Shown here in pieces: positions 27,730 to 38,640 of a stretch of DNA of 64,000 bases. The stretch covers positions 347,001-411,000 of the forward strand of contig JACVVK020000386.1 of NCBI GenBank assembly GCA_018292915.2. Direction: 5' to 3'. The position numbers were made by a program, and so were the translations under genes. The notes under the pieces are model-generated. The model was not told the origin of the DNA and did not search any database. It saw nothing but the letters and a program-made list of their open reading frames with translations. The DNA is from Batillaria attramentaria (taxonomy: Eukaryota; Mollusca; Gastropoda; Batillariidae). Positions within the stretch are counted from its first letter, which is position 1; every line of letters begins with the position of its first letter.

Positions 27730-29403
27730 AGTCTTATAGATGTGTGGTTCATGTTACAAACATGTAAATAGTCTTACCTTGGCTTCAGGTCCAAGTCAAA
27801 GGCGCATCCCGTAAGAGACTACTAATGTTTTCTTCAGCCATTTTCTTTCATGTTCTTGTTGGTTCTGTTTAGATATTGTATGTTAGTTTCCACAAACTTC
27901 TGTTTTTTCTTTTCTTTTCTTGAGGGTTAAGGTACACATGTATGCAAGTACACTCTACAAGTACATTGCTAGAATTTACATCCATAAATGTTTTGAAGAT
28001 CTGTGAAATGATGTTTGCAGAATGTATTCTCGAAGTGTCAGATCTTTTCTTCTTTTTTTTTCTTTCTCATTATTATGTGTGCATGTATTGTATGATAGTG
28101 TTCATGTTCAAGCTTTTTGACAGTTTTATGGCAGGAATGGTCAGGAATTTCTCGGCATTCTGTGTTTATGTACACCAAGAATATTGTGTAGAATGGGAAT
28201 GTTGTTTATACCAGTTTGCTTTTCACAGTTAGAATCTTGATGCTTGTTCCTTTACATTGTGCATATAGACGTTTCCAAGATGATAATATATATGTCATTT
28301 TGCCATGTGACTGAATGGTAACGTCTTATCTCAAACTGCCCGCGCCGATTTCACCTGTCATCTCATCTCCACCACAGTGTATAATCACTATGCGCAAGTA
28401 GGGTGATCCGCAAATATCCATGCACTTTGAGTTTGACTTTTAAAACAGCCAGAACCTCTCCACCACATGATGAACATGATACAACCAAACTGGTACCAAA
28501 GCACTATGGCAACACTTATCACATCGAAAAAGTAGTTCCCTGGAAACGTGAGCCTTGTTAGGCTATCGTCGGCTTAGTTGTACGTTTTTAGTCTGTTTTA
28601 GACTTTACAGCAGCTGAGACATATTATTGCCAACGACATGGAAAAGGACACCGCGAGATCAATTACGCTTTTTCATCAATATTCCAAGCCGTCTTTGAGA
28701 CTAGAGGGTTGTGATGTCACTGTCAGAACGAGCTGTGTGTGTTTTGTCTGTCAAGTCCGAGGCATTTTCAACACAGGTGTAAAGACAATTCCTTTCCTGC
28801 ACTCAAAATGTGCAGTCTGTCTGTCTGTCACTGAAATTGTAAGGATTGCCTTCTATGATATTTCCAGTCCATTGAAACTGTATTTGCTTTTCTATTGCAA
28901 GTTCAATCTTACTTGACATGTGAATGCAAGAATGTTTATTTTTCTCACCTTTTCTGTGATTTTTTCTTCATGGTCTACTTTTGTTGGTTCCCAATGTCAT
29001 TATCATACTAAACATGTTATTTTACATTTGAAAAAAACCTGTGTGAAATTAATTGTATGAAAGCTAGTGCTGGCAACCACTTGTGTTCATCAGTTTCTCT
29101 TTAAATTTTCTCAGTCTGTCAGTCGCTCTCCAAATCCTCTCACGCATATAGATTAAAAGTTTGTGTATACACTTATCAGCATACCTTTGTGATCTGTGAT
29201 ACCATTTTCTGTCAAACTTTAGATGTGTGAATGGATATAGTGTCATTTATACATCATCAGCTGTTTTTTCCTGAAAATTCTCTGGCCTAAGAAAGGATGG
29301 AACATTTGATGTATTTTTTTTTCTTTTTGTACAGGATCGTATCCGCACGTGAATAAACAGGTATTTTTGAGTATGAGGTGTAAATGGATGTTACAAGGAA
29401 AGA

Positions 29404-29459
<56 letters not shown>

Positions 29460-30640
29460 TGATTACTTGAGCCAAATTCTTACTACAGATTTTGTTACAC
29501 AGCAGTACCATTTAATTTACAAAAGAAAGAATTTACTGGCTGTTAAAACATTTACCAGCTATGGTATGTTTCAGTCAGTTTGAAAACAGCAATATTCGGA
29601 CCCTGTCAGAAGTGCAAAGTAACTCCAGGTTTAACAGATTCCAAATTATGTAACATGAATAATCATAACGATGAGAAATCTATGGCTTCTCATTAAAGGT
29701 GGGCCCCTATCAGAATCTACCACAGATGTGTTTTACATGACAGTGTAAAGATAATCTTGTAGCGTGATACTGTCCACTGAAGACTGGACTTGTTCACTAC
29801 ATTAAATAAATAAATAAGATGCAGGTATCAAAATCTCACATGCACACAATCTTTGTATACCTGTAGCATGTACCATTCCTTTTACATATTCCTTAGCATG
29901 ATGCATCCCACTTCATTAAGTACGGGTATTTGGAAGCTTACTAAAAAAAAAAAAATATATATATATATATATAAATAAACTACAGTAAGAGATGATTGAC
30001 AGAAACGCCCTCCGTGAAGATCCTTACGCTTGCGCAGTGACTTGAACCAACCCCACAACGAAGCGTCGGCTAGCCCAACCAAAGACCGTACACAATGTAC
30101 AATACTAGATGCTTGGCGGGAGTTGAGCCATCGGGGATCGATTCACTTTGCCGCTGAGTCATCGGGGATCAAGCGCATATCGCCTCGATTGGTTCATGTG
30201 TAAAACAGGACCGCTCACATCACGAACAAAAATAATTCCTATCTATTTTCTGTTAATTGATATGATAATATGTAAATTGGGAATTTTCGCCAGCCAGAGA
30301 ACATTTTTGCATCTTTGGGGTCAGCACAAATCGTAGTTTGCTTCCAAAATGTTTTCGTTCGATTCCTGTTGCTAGCTAGAGGTGCAAAGATGGCGTCGCA
30401 GAAAATGGTGCCACGTCAAGGAGTTGTGTAGTCTGGGGTTTTAAAATATGGAGAGACATGCTAGTGTGCTTAAAAAGCCTTCACGGTCCTCGCTGCTTTT
30501 CTGTTGTTGGGTTGACAGTTAACTTTCATGTGATGCTTTTGTGTTTTAGTTAAATAAACATTTCTCCTTTCCTCTCCAACTCCACTCTAAGAAAAATCGT
30601 TGAAAACGGCCGTATTTTCCCCAAGTGGAGCTCAGTAACC
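27065..30640. other. GLDC 3' UTR/downstream and SLC17 upstream region
   Basis: AT-rich DNA without a recognisable gene. TG/GA microsatellites occur at 27659-27728 and 29405-29457 and a TA run at 29955-29972. The first clear AATAAA-type signals on the plus strand are near 29352 and 29803-29818, so the GLDC 3' UTR may be more than 2 kb. A strong-context ATG at 30390 opens a 13-codon frame ending at 30429, which could be a short upstream frame or a first exon of the SLC17 gene. Confidence 0.45.
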
Positions 30641-33600
30641 ATGCTGAAAACCTTCGCGAATCATCGCACTGTGCTCAGTTTGCCAACTTCAATCACACTC
30701 TGCAGACCGTGTCATCATGCCGATCGCTATTGTGCCGATGGCTGATGAGTTCCAATGGGATATGCATGGGCAGGGTTGGGTGCTGTCGTCTATTCGCCGT
30801 GGGCTACATGAGCAGTCAGGTGAGACACCCGGCTGTAGCAAATCATACCGTGACCAATTATTACCCATAACGTTGCACTGATTGATATACATGCATGCAT
30901 ACACTGTCATATGTGCCCAAGATATGTACCGCATTTCACTGACAGCTGTGGGACACACAAGCAACTTGATGCGGGACATATAGCATACACTGTGGAATGG
31001 TCACTCTTGTGTAGTATTTGCTACTAGGCATGTTGTGTATGATGTCTGACAGGGTACTTTATTGCTAAGACTGTATTGGCTCCCAAAGCAACACCCACCA
31101 TCATGATTACACAGCAAGACTGTCAACGACATGATTTTCTGATTTGGCATGACACTATTGACAGGTGATTTTGCCTTGTGGTTCACGCAACCAGTATGGA
31201 TTCTGAGGGCCATAGGTTGTAATCCCAGGTGGACAGGAATTTGGTGGATTTTTCCTTACCAGATCGAGACAAACTCATGTGCAGACTTGTTTATAGTGCG
31301 TGTCTCACCTCCCATGTACGCAATGCATGTACAATATCACGTTTGCAGGTTAAAAATCTAACTTGAATATATTGTACTAATTGTAGGCACCTAAATATAA
31401 ATTATAAGTTTAATAAAAATATATATATACTGGGAATCCAGTAGTGTAACAACATTGAGCCCTGAGCAGAGAACCTCTGACAATGCCCAAAGCAAAGCAA
31501 AACAGCCCATATCCACCCAACAAGTCACCCGCAAAGCCAAGCAGTCTATGACACACGCCAGGAAAAAGTTGTCCTTAAGGGCTGACAAGCCATAGGATGT
31601 AAAGCTCAAACATCACTCATGTAACAACAGTCTTAAAATGATGTTCTTCCACTGCGCAAAGTGTGAACAATTTTGTATCACACTGAGAGCAGTATTAACC
31701 ATCAAGATGGAGTATTTCCAGCATACAGGCACACTTACAAGCGAAACCAGTCCAAAACATAAGTTGGCTTAGCAAAGATGGAATGAGCTGGTTTAATGTC
31801 AAACTGATTCATTACATGCTGTGTTGTTGCAGGTGATTGGTGGGAGTGCTGCCAAGCGGTACGGCGGGAAGCGTGTACTGACAGTTGCTGTTCTGTTGTG
31901 GTCCCTCTCTACCATCATTGTTCCTCTGTGCGCACATTCCATACATGCACTCATCTTTTCCCGCGTTCTCTTGGGCCTTGGGGAGGGTGTGGGTAAGTGG
32001 TGTCTATGTTCGTTGTTGATGATACTCTGATGGAAGCTCTGTTAACTTGAATCTGCCATGTGGATTTCCAGCGCCAGTTTCTTAAAGATACATCTTGCAG
32101 GTCTTTTAAGCTCACAGCGCAACCTAGACTTACAAATGGTGACAAGAATATGACACCTTTTACGGGCTGGGGAATTTTCAGCCAAATTTCCTATTCTTTC
32201 AGCCAAAGAAAAGGAAAGGGAAAAAGGTTGTACAAAGTCATGTATGGATACATGTAATGCCATATGGCACAGTCTAACTGACACTGTATTTTTGAAGACT
32301 TGCATGTCAGTACCAAGGCAGTATTTTACTTTTGGGTGCTAGGAGAGGCTATTAATACTTTTAAATATGTGCTAAAATTTGTTTTCTTACATGGGTCATT
32401 GCCTCCGTGGTCCCTCAGCAGGGCGCTGCCTCTGCACCCCGGTGTAGTCTTTTTTTTCCCCCCTTAGTAATTCCCCAACCTGCATTTAGATGTGTGCAAA
32501 ATATGCTAAGGTATTGAGCCAATACATGCACCCGCCGCCTAGTTCACGTGCGAGTGAAGTGATGTGTTAATTTGCTGCAGCCAAATGGCCTTCTCAGCGC
32601 AACCCACCTGTGGCCACTACTGGCATTATAAGTTTACAAGCTGTAAAATACACTTCAGAGAGACCACCGACTCAGACGTTGTAGCATCTGTGCAAAATGT
32701 GTTTTTGACACGGTGGAAGTTGCTTATCCTGCCAGGTCCGGGGTCGGTCCTACTAATTACCGAAAACAACGAAACGACCGAAAACAACTCTTAATACGGA
32801 TAGAACGCAGTTCAAACATAGGAATAACAACACACAGATTAAAGGTGAAAAAAGTGGCCTTAAAAAAGCTAAAAGAAAAAAAAAAGGTGATATTGCAGAA
32901 AATAACCAGTCCGGACCAGAGTCGCTTGGGAGACACGTTCATTTTGTCCTGTTCTCTTGGAGTGAATAAGTACTTTTTTCCTTTAAACTAGTTTAATGCC
33001 TCTTTTTCACCTTAAATCATGTTTGTGTGTTGTTATTTCTATGTTTTAACTGCGTTCTACCCGTATTAAGAGTTGTTTTCGGTTGTTTTCGGTCGTTTTC
33101 GGTTGTTTTCGGTAATTAGTAGGACCCGGTCCAGGTACCACTTCAATGCTTTCACACATGTACACGATTTCATCACGTGCAGGTCTGCCCACAATTTTCC
33201 ATATATTTGCCCACGCCATACCTGGAGAAGAGCGATCGAGAGCCTTTGGTTACCTGGTGGCGATGGGCTCTATTGGCCAGACAGTCGCGGCTTTGGTGAG
33301 TAAGTCCTTCACTGTGTATAGTGGCCCCACAGCTTCGGCCTGAGTCAATGATGACAAAAGCCTTTGCACGAGGCGGAGTGCCAATGTTTATGGATAATTG
33401 AGTGTGATTTTCAGCATATTATGTTTGTGGTGATGGGTGAAGGCTGGTCTTCTAATGGTAGGTGTTAAGCACCCGTGCTGGTGGAGGTTAGGTAGTGACC
33501 GTCCAGTTTGAAGGTTCCTAAAAGTTCCAAAGTTCAATCTCAAAACTTTCGGTGAGCGCTCTTTCAGTTTCTGTGCCCCCCCAGGAATGGAATTCTCTGC

Positions 33601-34516
33601 CTCCCTCCCTTAGGAACACCCAGACCCTCCCACAGTTTAAGTCAACACTAAAGACTTACCTATTCAAATTTCAATATAGCATATATATGATCTGTAGCAT
33701 CACTACCCCTCCTGACAGCCCCCCCCCCCCCCCACACACACACACACACACACACACACAACTTAGTGTTTCATGTTTCATGTATGCGTGAGAATGTTGT
33801 GTGTGTAGCGCACTGAGTGTTCTTTGAGCAGACTGTTAGTGCTTTATAATAGCTATTGTTATTATTATTGTTATAAAATGAGAAGCTTTACTGGCACTTT
33901 AATAAAACCAGTGTAAACTGACCAGTAGAGCTGACATCACTGTGGAATGGGCAAGAGGAAAGAAGGGGGTCTCATTGCCACAGACGATCTGCACCCAGTT
34001 TGTAAGATTCCTTGTACCAAGAAAGAACGCAGTACATGTACTGTGTTGTTCATACAAGCGCACCGCACCACACACAACTTTCTCACTAGACGTGTTGTAA
34101 CTTTTTCAGCTGCAACTGTCTTGTTGTTGGTGATTTCAGGTGTGCCCGCACCTTCCATGGGAGTGGATGTTCTACGTGTTTGGGATGGGCGGCCTGGTGT
34201 GGCTGGCGGTGTGGCTCTTCATGTACACAGAAAAACGCAGCACACTGGACCTGGAGGAGGAGTTTGTGGACCCTCCAAAAGTATGGTTTGAATTTTTGAC
34301 GTTGAACTTGTAACTTAGCGAGCTTGTTTCAAGGGATTTTCCCTTCTCTGTTGTAAGTTTGTATAGATCTGCATTGTGCATCTTTTTACAGTGTATCCCA
34401 TAGAATCAGAGGCAGAAAATGAATTAATAATAATGAATTGTACTGATAGTTATACAGCGCAAAATTCTCACAAAGTGACTCAGTGCATGTTCTCCCACAC
34501 TCATACCAACAAGTAT

Positions 34517-34576
<60 letters not shown>

Positions 34577-36541
34577 CAGCTGAATCAGGAGGAGGTAAGT
34601 GGGCTTAGTCGAAAGCCAGCCGGAACAGATGCATTTTCAAGTCAGACTTGAAATGATCTATATCCGACTGGTCTCTCAGGCCAGTTACCAGTGTTCCTTA
34701 TTATGCACATATATATATATATCGTTTATGCAGAGATTTTTAGGCTGTACATCACTGATTTTACAAAATGACCCTCTGAATTTGACAGAGACGGTCAAAG
34801 TAACCCTCATTTTTGAAAGCTGTGAGGTACACTGGTTACTCAGGTTGTGGCTGTGTGGGTGCTTCTCAGTCCAGTCAGTCCGCATCTCACAGAGTTGCGG
34901 AAGTGCATAATTTCTTACTCAGCAACGCTCGTTTGACGTTTGCCCCAGGTGAACAACAACAACGTGAGGTGGAGCGAGTTTGTGTCCCACTGGCCGCTGT
35001 GGTCAGTGTACATCGCTCACTTCTCCATGAACTGGTCCAACTACATCATCATGCAGTGGCTGCCCACCTACATGACGCGCAGTCTGGGTGCTAGCCACAA
35101 CAGCATCATGTTCACGGCCGTGCCTTACCTCATGAACTCGCTAGTGGGAGTCGGTCAGTTACAGTAGATGAATTCCAGTGCAGTTCTAAATTCTGAAGCC
35201 TTAACGGCTGAGCTGACGCTTTGCCTTGTAACGTGTTGATGTCTGGTGTGTGAGAGAATGCATGTGATCCATGTAACTTTGCATGTTGGGTTCAGTTCGC
35301 TTTTTAGACAAGGAATTGGATGAAGTGCCTGTACAATACGCATGATAATTATTAATAGCAGCGATCGTCAAATGCGCTCGCCCGCTCGCTTTCGCGACCA
35401 AATTTACCGTCGGGCGAGTGAAAGCTCCGGTAGCGGTAGCCCGAATGGCGAGCAGGAATTCTGAGATGATTGATCTCATGAATCAGAACCTAGCAGCCAC
35501 TCCCGTCAAGCAAAGACCCGTAGATATCTACGGTCTTTGCGTCAAGTGTTTAGCTTCTCTATCATCGATGTCGTCTGCTGTGCCAATGTGGGCCCGCCGT
35601 ACAGTTTCCGCGCATGCGCTTCGGCTGCGGTATTTTCAAAACATCCCGTCTGCGATGCGAGCTTCCGGCAGACGCCATGTGGCGATTTGTGCCTGGTCTC
35701 GTGGCTCCTCCGCCGGCGAAAAAACCCAAACTGAGATGACAAGCAAAAGTACGAAGCCAAAAGAGAAAGGAAGTTTCTGCAAAAGTGGAAGACCAGGAAA
35801 GATGGCACTCCAAGACAGTGGCTCGTCTATGACGAAGACAATAACCACATGGTTTGCAGTTACTGCACATTATTTTCATCCGACAAAACCACCGAGTTTG
35901 TTCAGTTTCCAAAGTGTTATTGAAAATAGATGTTCAAAAGTATCTGTATACCATGTAACAACGAGAAACTGAAAATAGAAACAATCCGTTTGATTTGATA
36001 TGTGGTAAAAAAAATGACATCCCCCCCCCCCCCTTCCTCACCCATTCACCCACCCACCACCAACGCTTCAAAAATGCTGAAATGACAAACTCAAGGTCCC
36101 ATATAGACTACAGTACTAAAACCTGTATTTGCGATTCGGGCTACCAGAATTTTTTTCGGGCTACCAGTTTTGTTCAGGGCGGTAGCCCGATTGGCTACCA
36201 TGGTCCTGACACATTTGACGATCACTGAATAGCCGAACGTAACATAAACTTTTTTTCTTTTTTTTGGGGGGGGGAGGGGGGGGAGGGGGGGGGCTTATAA
36301 CAGTAACTTGCACCAGGATAAAAAAGGAAGGCTGCAGCAACCTGCAGTCTGCTTCTATCAAGCCTTCATATCATTTGTTGTCTTAACATTTGAGCCACCA
36401 GTGCTCTGTGAGATGAAAACATGCATTAACAGGACCAGTGTCATGAACGGAGTTGCATACTCCTGGGATTGTAATAATAATAATAATACATAGCTCTTAT
36501 AGAGCGCCGTTCTCCAACTTCAAGGACTCGCTGCGCGTTAA

Positions 36542-36595
<54 letters not shown>

Positions 36596-38363
36596 ATTTA
36601 CATCCCCTCAGCATACATACAATTGGCAGTGCAACGAACTCATGATGCACACAGACTTAACAGAGGTTTAGCTATCGAAGGCTTGGCGGAAGAGGTAGGT
36701 CTTCAGATGCGATTTAAACAGAGGCAGCGAGGTCTGAAGGCGGAGTTCGATTGTCATTGACTTTTAGCTCATGTGTGTAAACTAAGCGGGTCTGTGTTAT
36801 TGTCCTTCATTGTCTGTCATCTGTTGTTCATTTACTTTTTAGTTAGAATATACTGAGTTACTTTTGCATGGTGGATGAGCACATGTGATGAGAAATGCTA
36901 TGAATTTTCTGTGATCATGAGTGACTGTGATCAAATATTGTTAAAAACGTGCCATTCTGTCTGTTCGTAGTTGCTGGGCATTTTGCGGACTCGCTGATCT
37001 CCCATAACAAGTGGACGGTGCTGTCCGTGCGGAGATTAATGACGTCAGTGGGTCTGCTTGGCCCAGGACTCTTCATCCTATTCTTTAGTGCTGTCAACAA
37101 TTTGCCTCTTGCTGTCTTGTAAGTTCCAGCTTCTTCTATTTCTTAACAACAGTCCCGTAAAACCACACTTAATTTGGTGATGTTGTCAAAGATGATTGAA
37201 GTACCTGTTGCTTGAGATCACGATCCTCCAGTGATGAATACAAAATTACAATCACTGGCGGTAGGATGGTATTTACAGCCTGTTTTTGTTTGTTTCTTGC
37301 AGTTTTGTGTCACTTTCCTTGGGTCTCAGTGCCTGCAATTCCTCTGGTCATCTTAGCAACCATGCGGAGGTTGCTCCCAACCATGCTGGCATTACGTTTG
37401 CCATTTCTAATACACTGGTAGGTCTGTCAGCCTCTCTCGTAGACTGTTTACATCATTGTGTAGTTTTTGTACTTGTCCGGTATTGAAGTCTTCTGCAGAA
37501 TTCGACCTCCTGTCCCAAGTTAACAGAGAAAAGAAATTTTGTGTAAACTGTGGATTTGAAAGAGGACTTGTTGGAAACATTATTTCTACATCTGTGGATC
37601 TTATCATTCTGGGAAATCCAGTTCTTCCCTGTCAGCTTTGGAAATGATCAGTCCTAAAAAAAATTCAGAATAAATGCAAAAATAACATCCGAAACTTGGA
37701 CAGCTGAGTTGAGCTGACCCTTCACACCAAGTGATGCTACATGTAATATGTTTGTTACGTGTTGAACGTTCAGAGAGCCAGTCGTCTTACCGAGGTGTAC
37801 GGTGACTCAGTCACACACTCTTCACGTAGCGAGTTCTTATAAGTTATATTGACTGCTGAAGAAGTCTCGCACGAGAGAAGCTTATATGTGCAAAGCTTGA
37901 AAGAGTAGTGTGACACCAGAGAAGTGCTGTAATAAACTTCACATGGTTATAACTTTTCTACGTGCTCACGAGTCTCTTTGTGAGGGAAAGAGACTTCTTC
38001 AGCAGTCAGTATAAGAACTCGCTATGTGAAGAGTGTGTGCCTGAGTCAACTACACCTCGGTAAGATGACGGGCTCTTCGAACATTCAACATGTAACAATG
38101 TTGGTGTCTGGAGTGCAAGAGAGAATGCACTATGAGTGAGCATGTTGGGTCCAGTTTGCGCTTTGGGTAAAACGTTAACATAATTTACGTATTATTATTC
38201 ATTTCAGGCAACCATTCCTGGGATCACGTGTGGGCCACTCACTGCCGAGTTGGTCACTCAGTCACATGGCCGGTGGCTGCCTGTCTTCGTCATCGCTGCC
38301 GGCGTTAACTTCGTCGGCGCCATCATCTACCTTAGTCAAAGCGCAGCCAGTCAAGTGTTGTGA
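30641..38363 (+). CDS. SLC17-type MFS anion transporter (SLC17A9/PHT4-like)
   Basis: Eight exons give about 404 residues: 30641-30819, 31833-31992, 33183-33295, 34140-34280, 34949-35153, 36971-37118, 37303-37417, 38208-38363. Exons 2-8 close in phase. The product is a polytopic membrane carrier of the SLC17 branch of the major facilitator superfamily. The first helix region has ADRVIMPIAIVPMADEF and GWVLSS, then FAVGYMSSQVIGG with the inter-helix basic motif AKRYGGKR, then SRVLLGLGEG. The second half has MNWSNYIIMQWLPTYM and NHAGITFAISNTLATIPGI, typical of SLC17A9 and plant PHT4 carriers. Substrate is not predictable; nucleotide, phosphate or organic anions are known in the family. Exon 1 needs an extra A removed at 30792 to join SS to FAV, and probably another in the AAAA at 30647-30650 if the ATG at 30641 is the start. 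Introns hold several transposons. Confidence 0.85.
31190..31368 (+). mobile_element. tRNA-derived SINE (family 2), truncated head
   Basis: It shares GGACAGGAATTTGGTGGATT, CATGTGCAGACTTGTTTAT, GTGCGTGTCTCACCT and the GTACAATATCA end block with the reverse copy at 51950-52225. The tRNA-like head is decayed here. Confidence 0.6.
31690..31800 (+). repeat. Dispersed repeat (copy of 11795-11930)
   Basis: It shares AAGTTGGCTTAGCAAAGA and flanking blocks with GLDC intron 1, and ends about 30 bp upstream of SLC17 exon 2. Confidence 0.5.
32163..32484. mobile_element. TIR element, CAGGCTGGGG family (copy 2, damaged ends)
   Basis: It begins GGGCTGGGGAATTTTCAGCC and ends AATTCCCCAACCTG. Internal blocks (ATGCCATATGGCACAGTCTA, TTTTACTTTTGGGTGC, GGTCATTGCCTCCGTGGTCC) match copies 1, 3 and 4. 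It is in SLC17 intron 2. Confidence 0.68.
32734..33135. mobile_element. MITE with about 70 bp terminal inverted repeats
   Basis: The left arm (32750-32815) and the right arm (33050-33123) are inverted copies, both reading GGTCCTACTAATTACCG inward. Repeated CCGAAAACAA units follow, then CTCTTAATACGG and AGAACGCAGTT. The right arm has one or two more CCGAAAACAA units than the left. It is in SLC17 intron 2, ending 47 bp before exon 3. Confidence 0.72.
33460..33950 (+). mobile_element. Dispersed repeat split by a LINE 3' end
   Basis: 33460-33525 and 33878-33950 together match the uninterrupted copy at 38495-38635 (AAGCACCCGTGCTGGTG, then GGTTAGGTAGTGACC, then TTTACTGGCACTT and GAGCTGACATCAC). 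Between them, 33530-33875 is a LINE 3' end. It encodes WNSLPPSLRNTQTLPQFKS and LKTYLFKFQ, the usual C-terminal tail of non-LTR reverse transcriptases, then a 3' UTR with a CA run and a TTATTATTATTG tail. Confidence 0.72.
34385..34690 (-). mobile_element. LINE 3' end (minus strand)
   Basis: Read on the minus strand: GGCCTGAGAGACCAGTCGG, then a frame with FKSDLKMHLFRLAFD before a stop, then a TG-rich UTR with a 55 bp microsatellite (34517-34573), then a TTATTATT tail. It is the same family as 42020-42200 and lies in SLC17 intron 4. Confidence 0.68.
34517..34573 (+). repeat. CA microsatellite inside a LINE 3' UTR
   Basis: About 57 bp of pure CA. Its position within the UTR matches the TG run in the related copy at 42176-42192. 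Confidence 0.9.
35168..35350 (+). repeat. Dispersed repeat, AGCTGAGCTGAC family (copy 1)
   Basis: It begins near AGTTCTAAATTCTGAAG and holds GGCTGAGCTGAC, GTGTGTGAGAGAATGCATG and TGCATGTTGGGTTCAGTTCG. The family also occurs at 37668-38190 (interrupted) and 63570-63775. It lacks tRNA boxes or clear TIRs and starts 15 bp after SLC17 exon 5. Confidence 0.65.
35359..36227 (+). mobile_element. hAT-like element, family A, with zinc-finger coding remnant (869 bp)
   Basis: The ends are CAGCGATCGTCAAATG and CATTTGACGATCACTG, flanked by exact 5 bp AATAG (35354-35358, 36228-36232). Internally, about 35755-35930 encodes a plus-strand stretch with WKTRKDGTPRQW followed by NNHMVCSYCTLF. This W...CxxC pattern is that of the TTF-type zinc finger at the N-terminus of some hAT/ZNF862-like transposases. 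A TGA follows and the catalytic domain is missing. It shares ends and subterminal CGGTAGCCCGA blocks with the 221 bp MITE at 5003. Confidence 0.72.
36465..36750 (-). mobile_element. LINE 3' end (minus strand)
   Basis: AATAATAATAATACATAGCTC with TCTTATAGAGCGCC is a typical LINE tail and 3' UTR. It is followed by a CA run at 36545-36591 and, at 36670-36745, the complement of an RT C-terminal tail (FKSHLKTYLF-like). It is in SLC17 intron 5. Confidence 0.6.
37668..38190 (+). repeat. Dispersed repeat, AGCTGAGCTGAC family (copy 2), split by a MITE
   Basis: The left part 37680-37752 (ACAGCTGAGTTGAGCTGACC...ATGTAATATGTT) and the right part 38098-38190 (GGTGTCTGGAGTG...GAGCATGTTGGGTCCAGTTTG) match copies at 35168 and 63570 once 37753-38097 is removed. 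Confidence 0.68.
37753..38097. mobile_element. Foldback MITE with about 115 bp arms
   Basis: The arms at 37753-37870 and 37985-38097 are inverted copies starting TGTTACGTGTTGAACGTTC. They share CTTACCGAGGTGTA, CACACTCTTCAC, AGCGAGTTCTTAT and GACTGCTGAAGAAGTCTC. It is flanked by the exact 5 bp duplication ATGTT (37748-37752, 38098-38102). It has no coding capacity, and the superfamily is not assigned. Confidence 0.78.
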
Positions 38364-38494
38364 CCTTTGACTCGACCTTTTCCAAAGGACGTCAGTTTGC
38401 TCGCATGATGTTGAATGGTGCATGTGGATCCAGAGAAGGTGACTGAAGCGTTGTGAAGACTGCAGCTGGTTTTAAAGCCTGTGGTTTGGTAATG

Positions 38495-38640
38495 GCATAC
38501 GGTGTCAAGCACCCGTGCTGGTGAAAGTTAGGTAGCGACCATCCAGTCTGAGGGAAACTGAGAGGCTTTTACTGGCACTTCAAAACCAGTGTACACTGAC
38601 CAGCAGAGCTGACATCACCGTGGAACGGTCACGCTGTTCA
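38495..38640 (+). repeat. Dispersed repeat, uninterrupted copy of 33460-33950
   Basis: It reads GTCAAGCACCCGTGCTGGTG through GAGCTGACATCACCGTGG without the LINE present in the 33460 copy. It lies in the SLC17 3' region. Confidence 0.68.
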
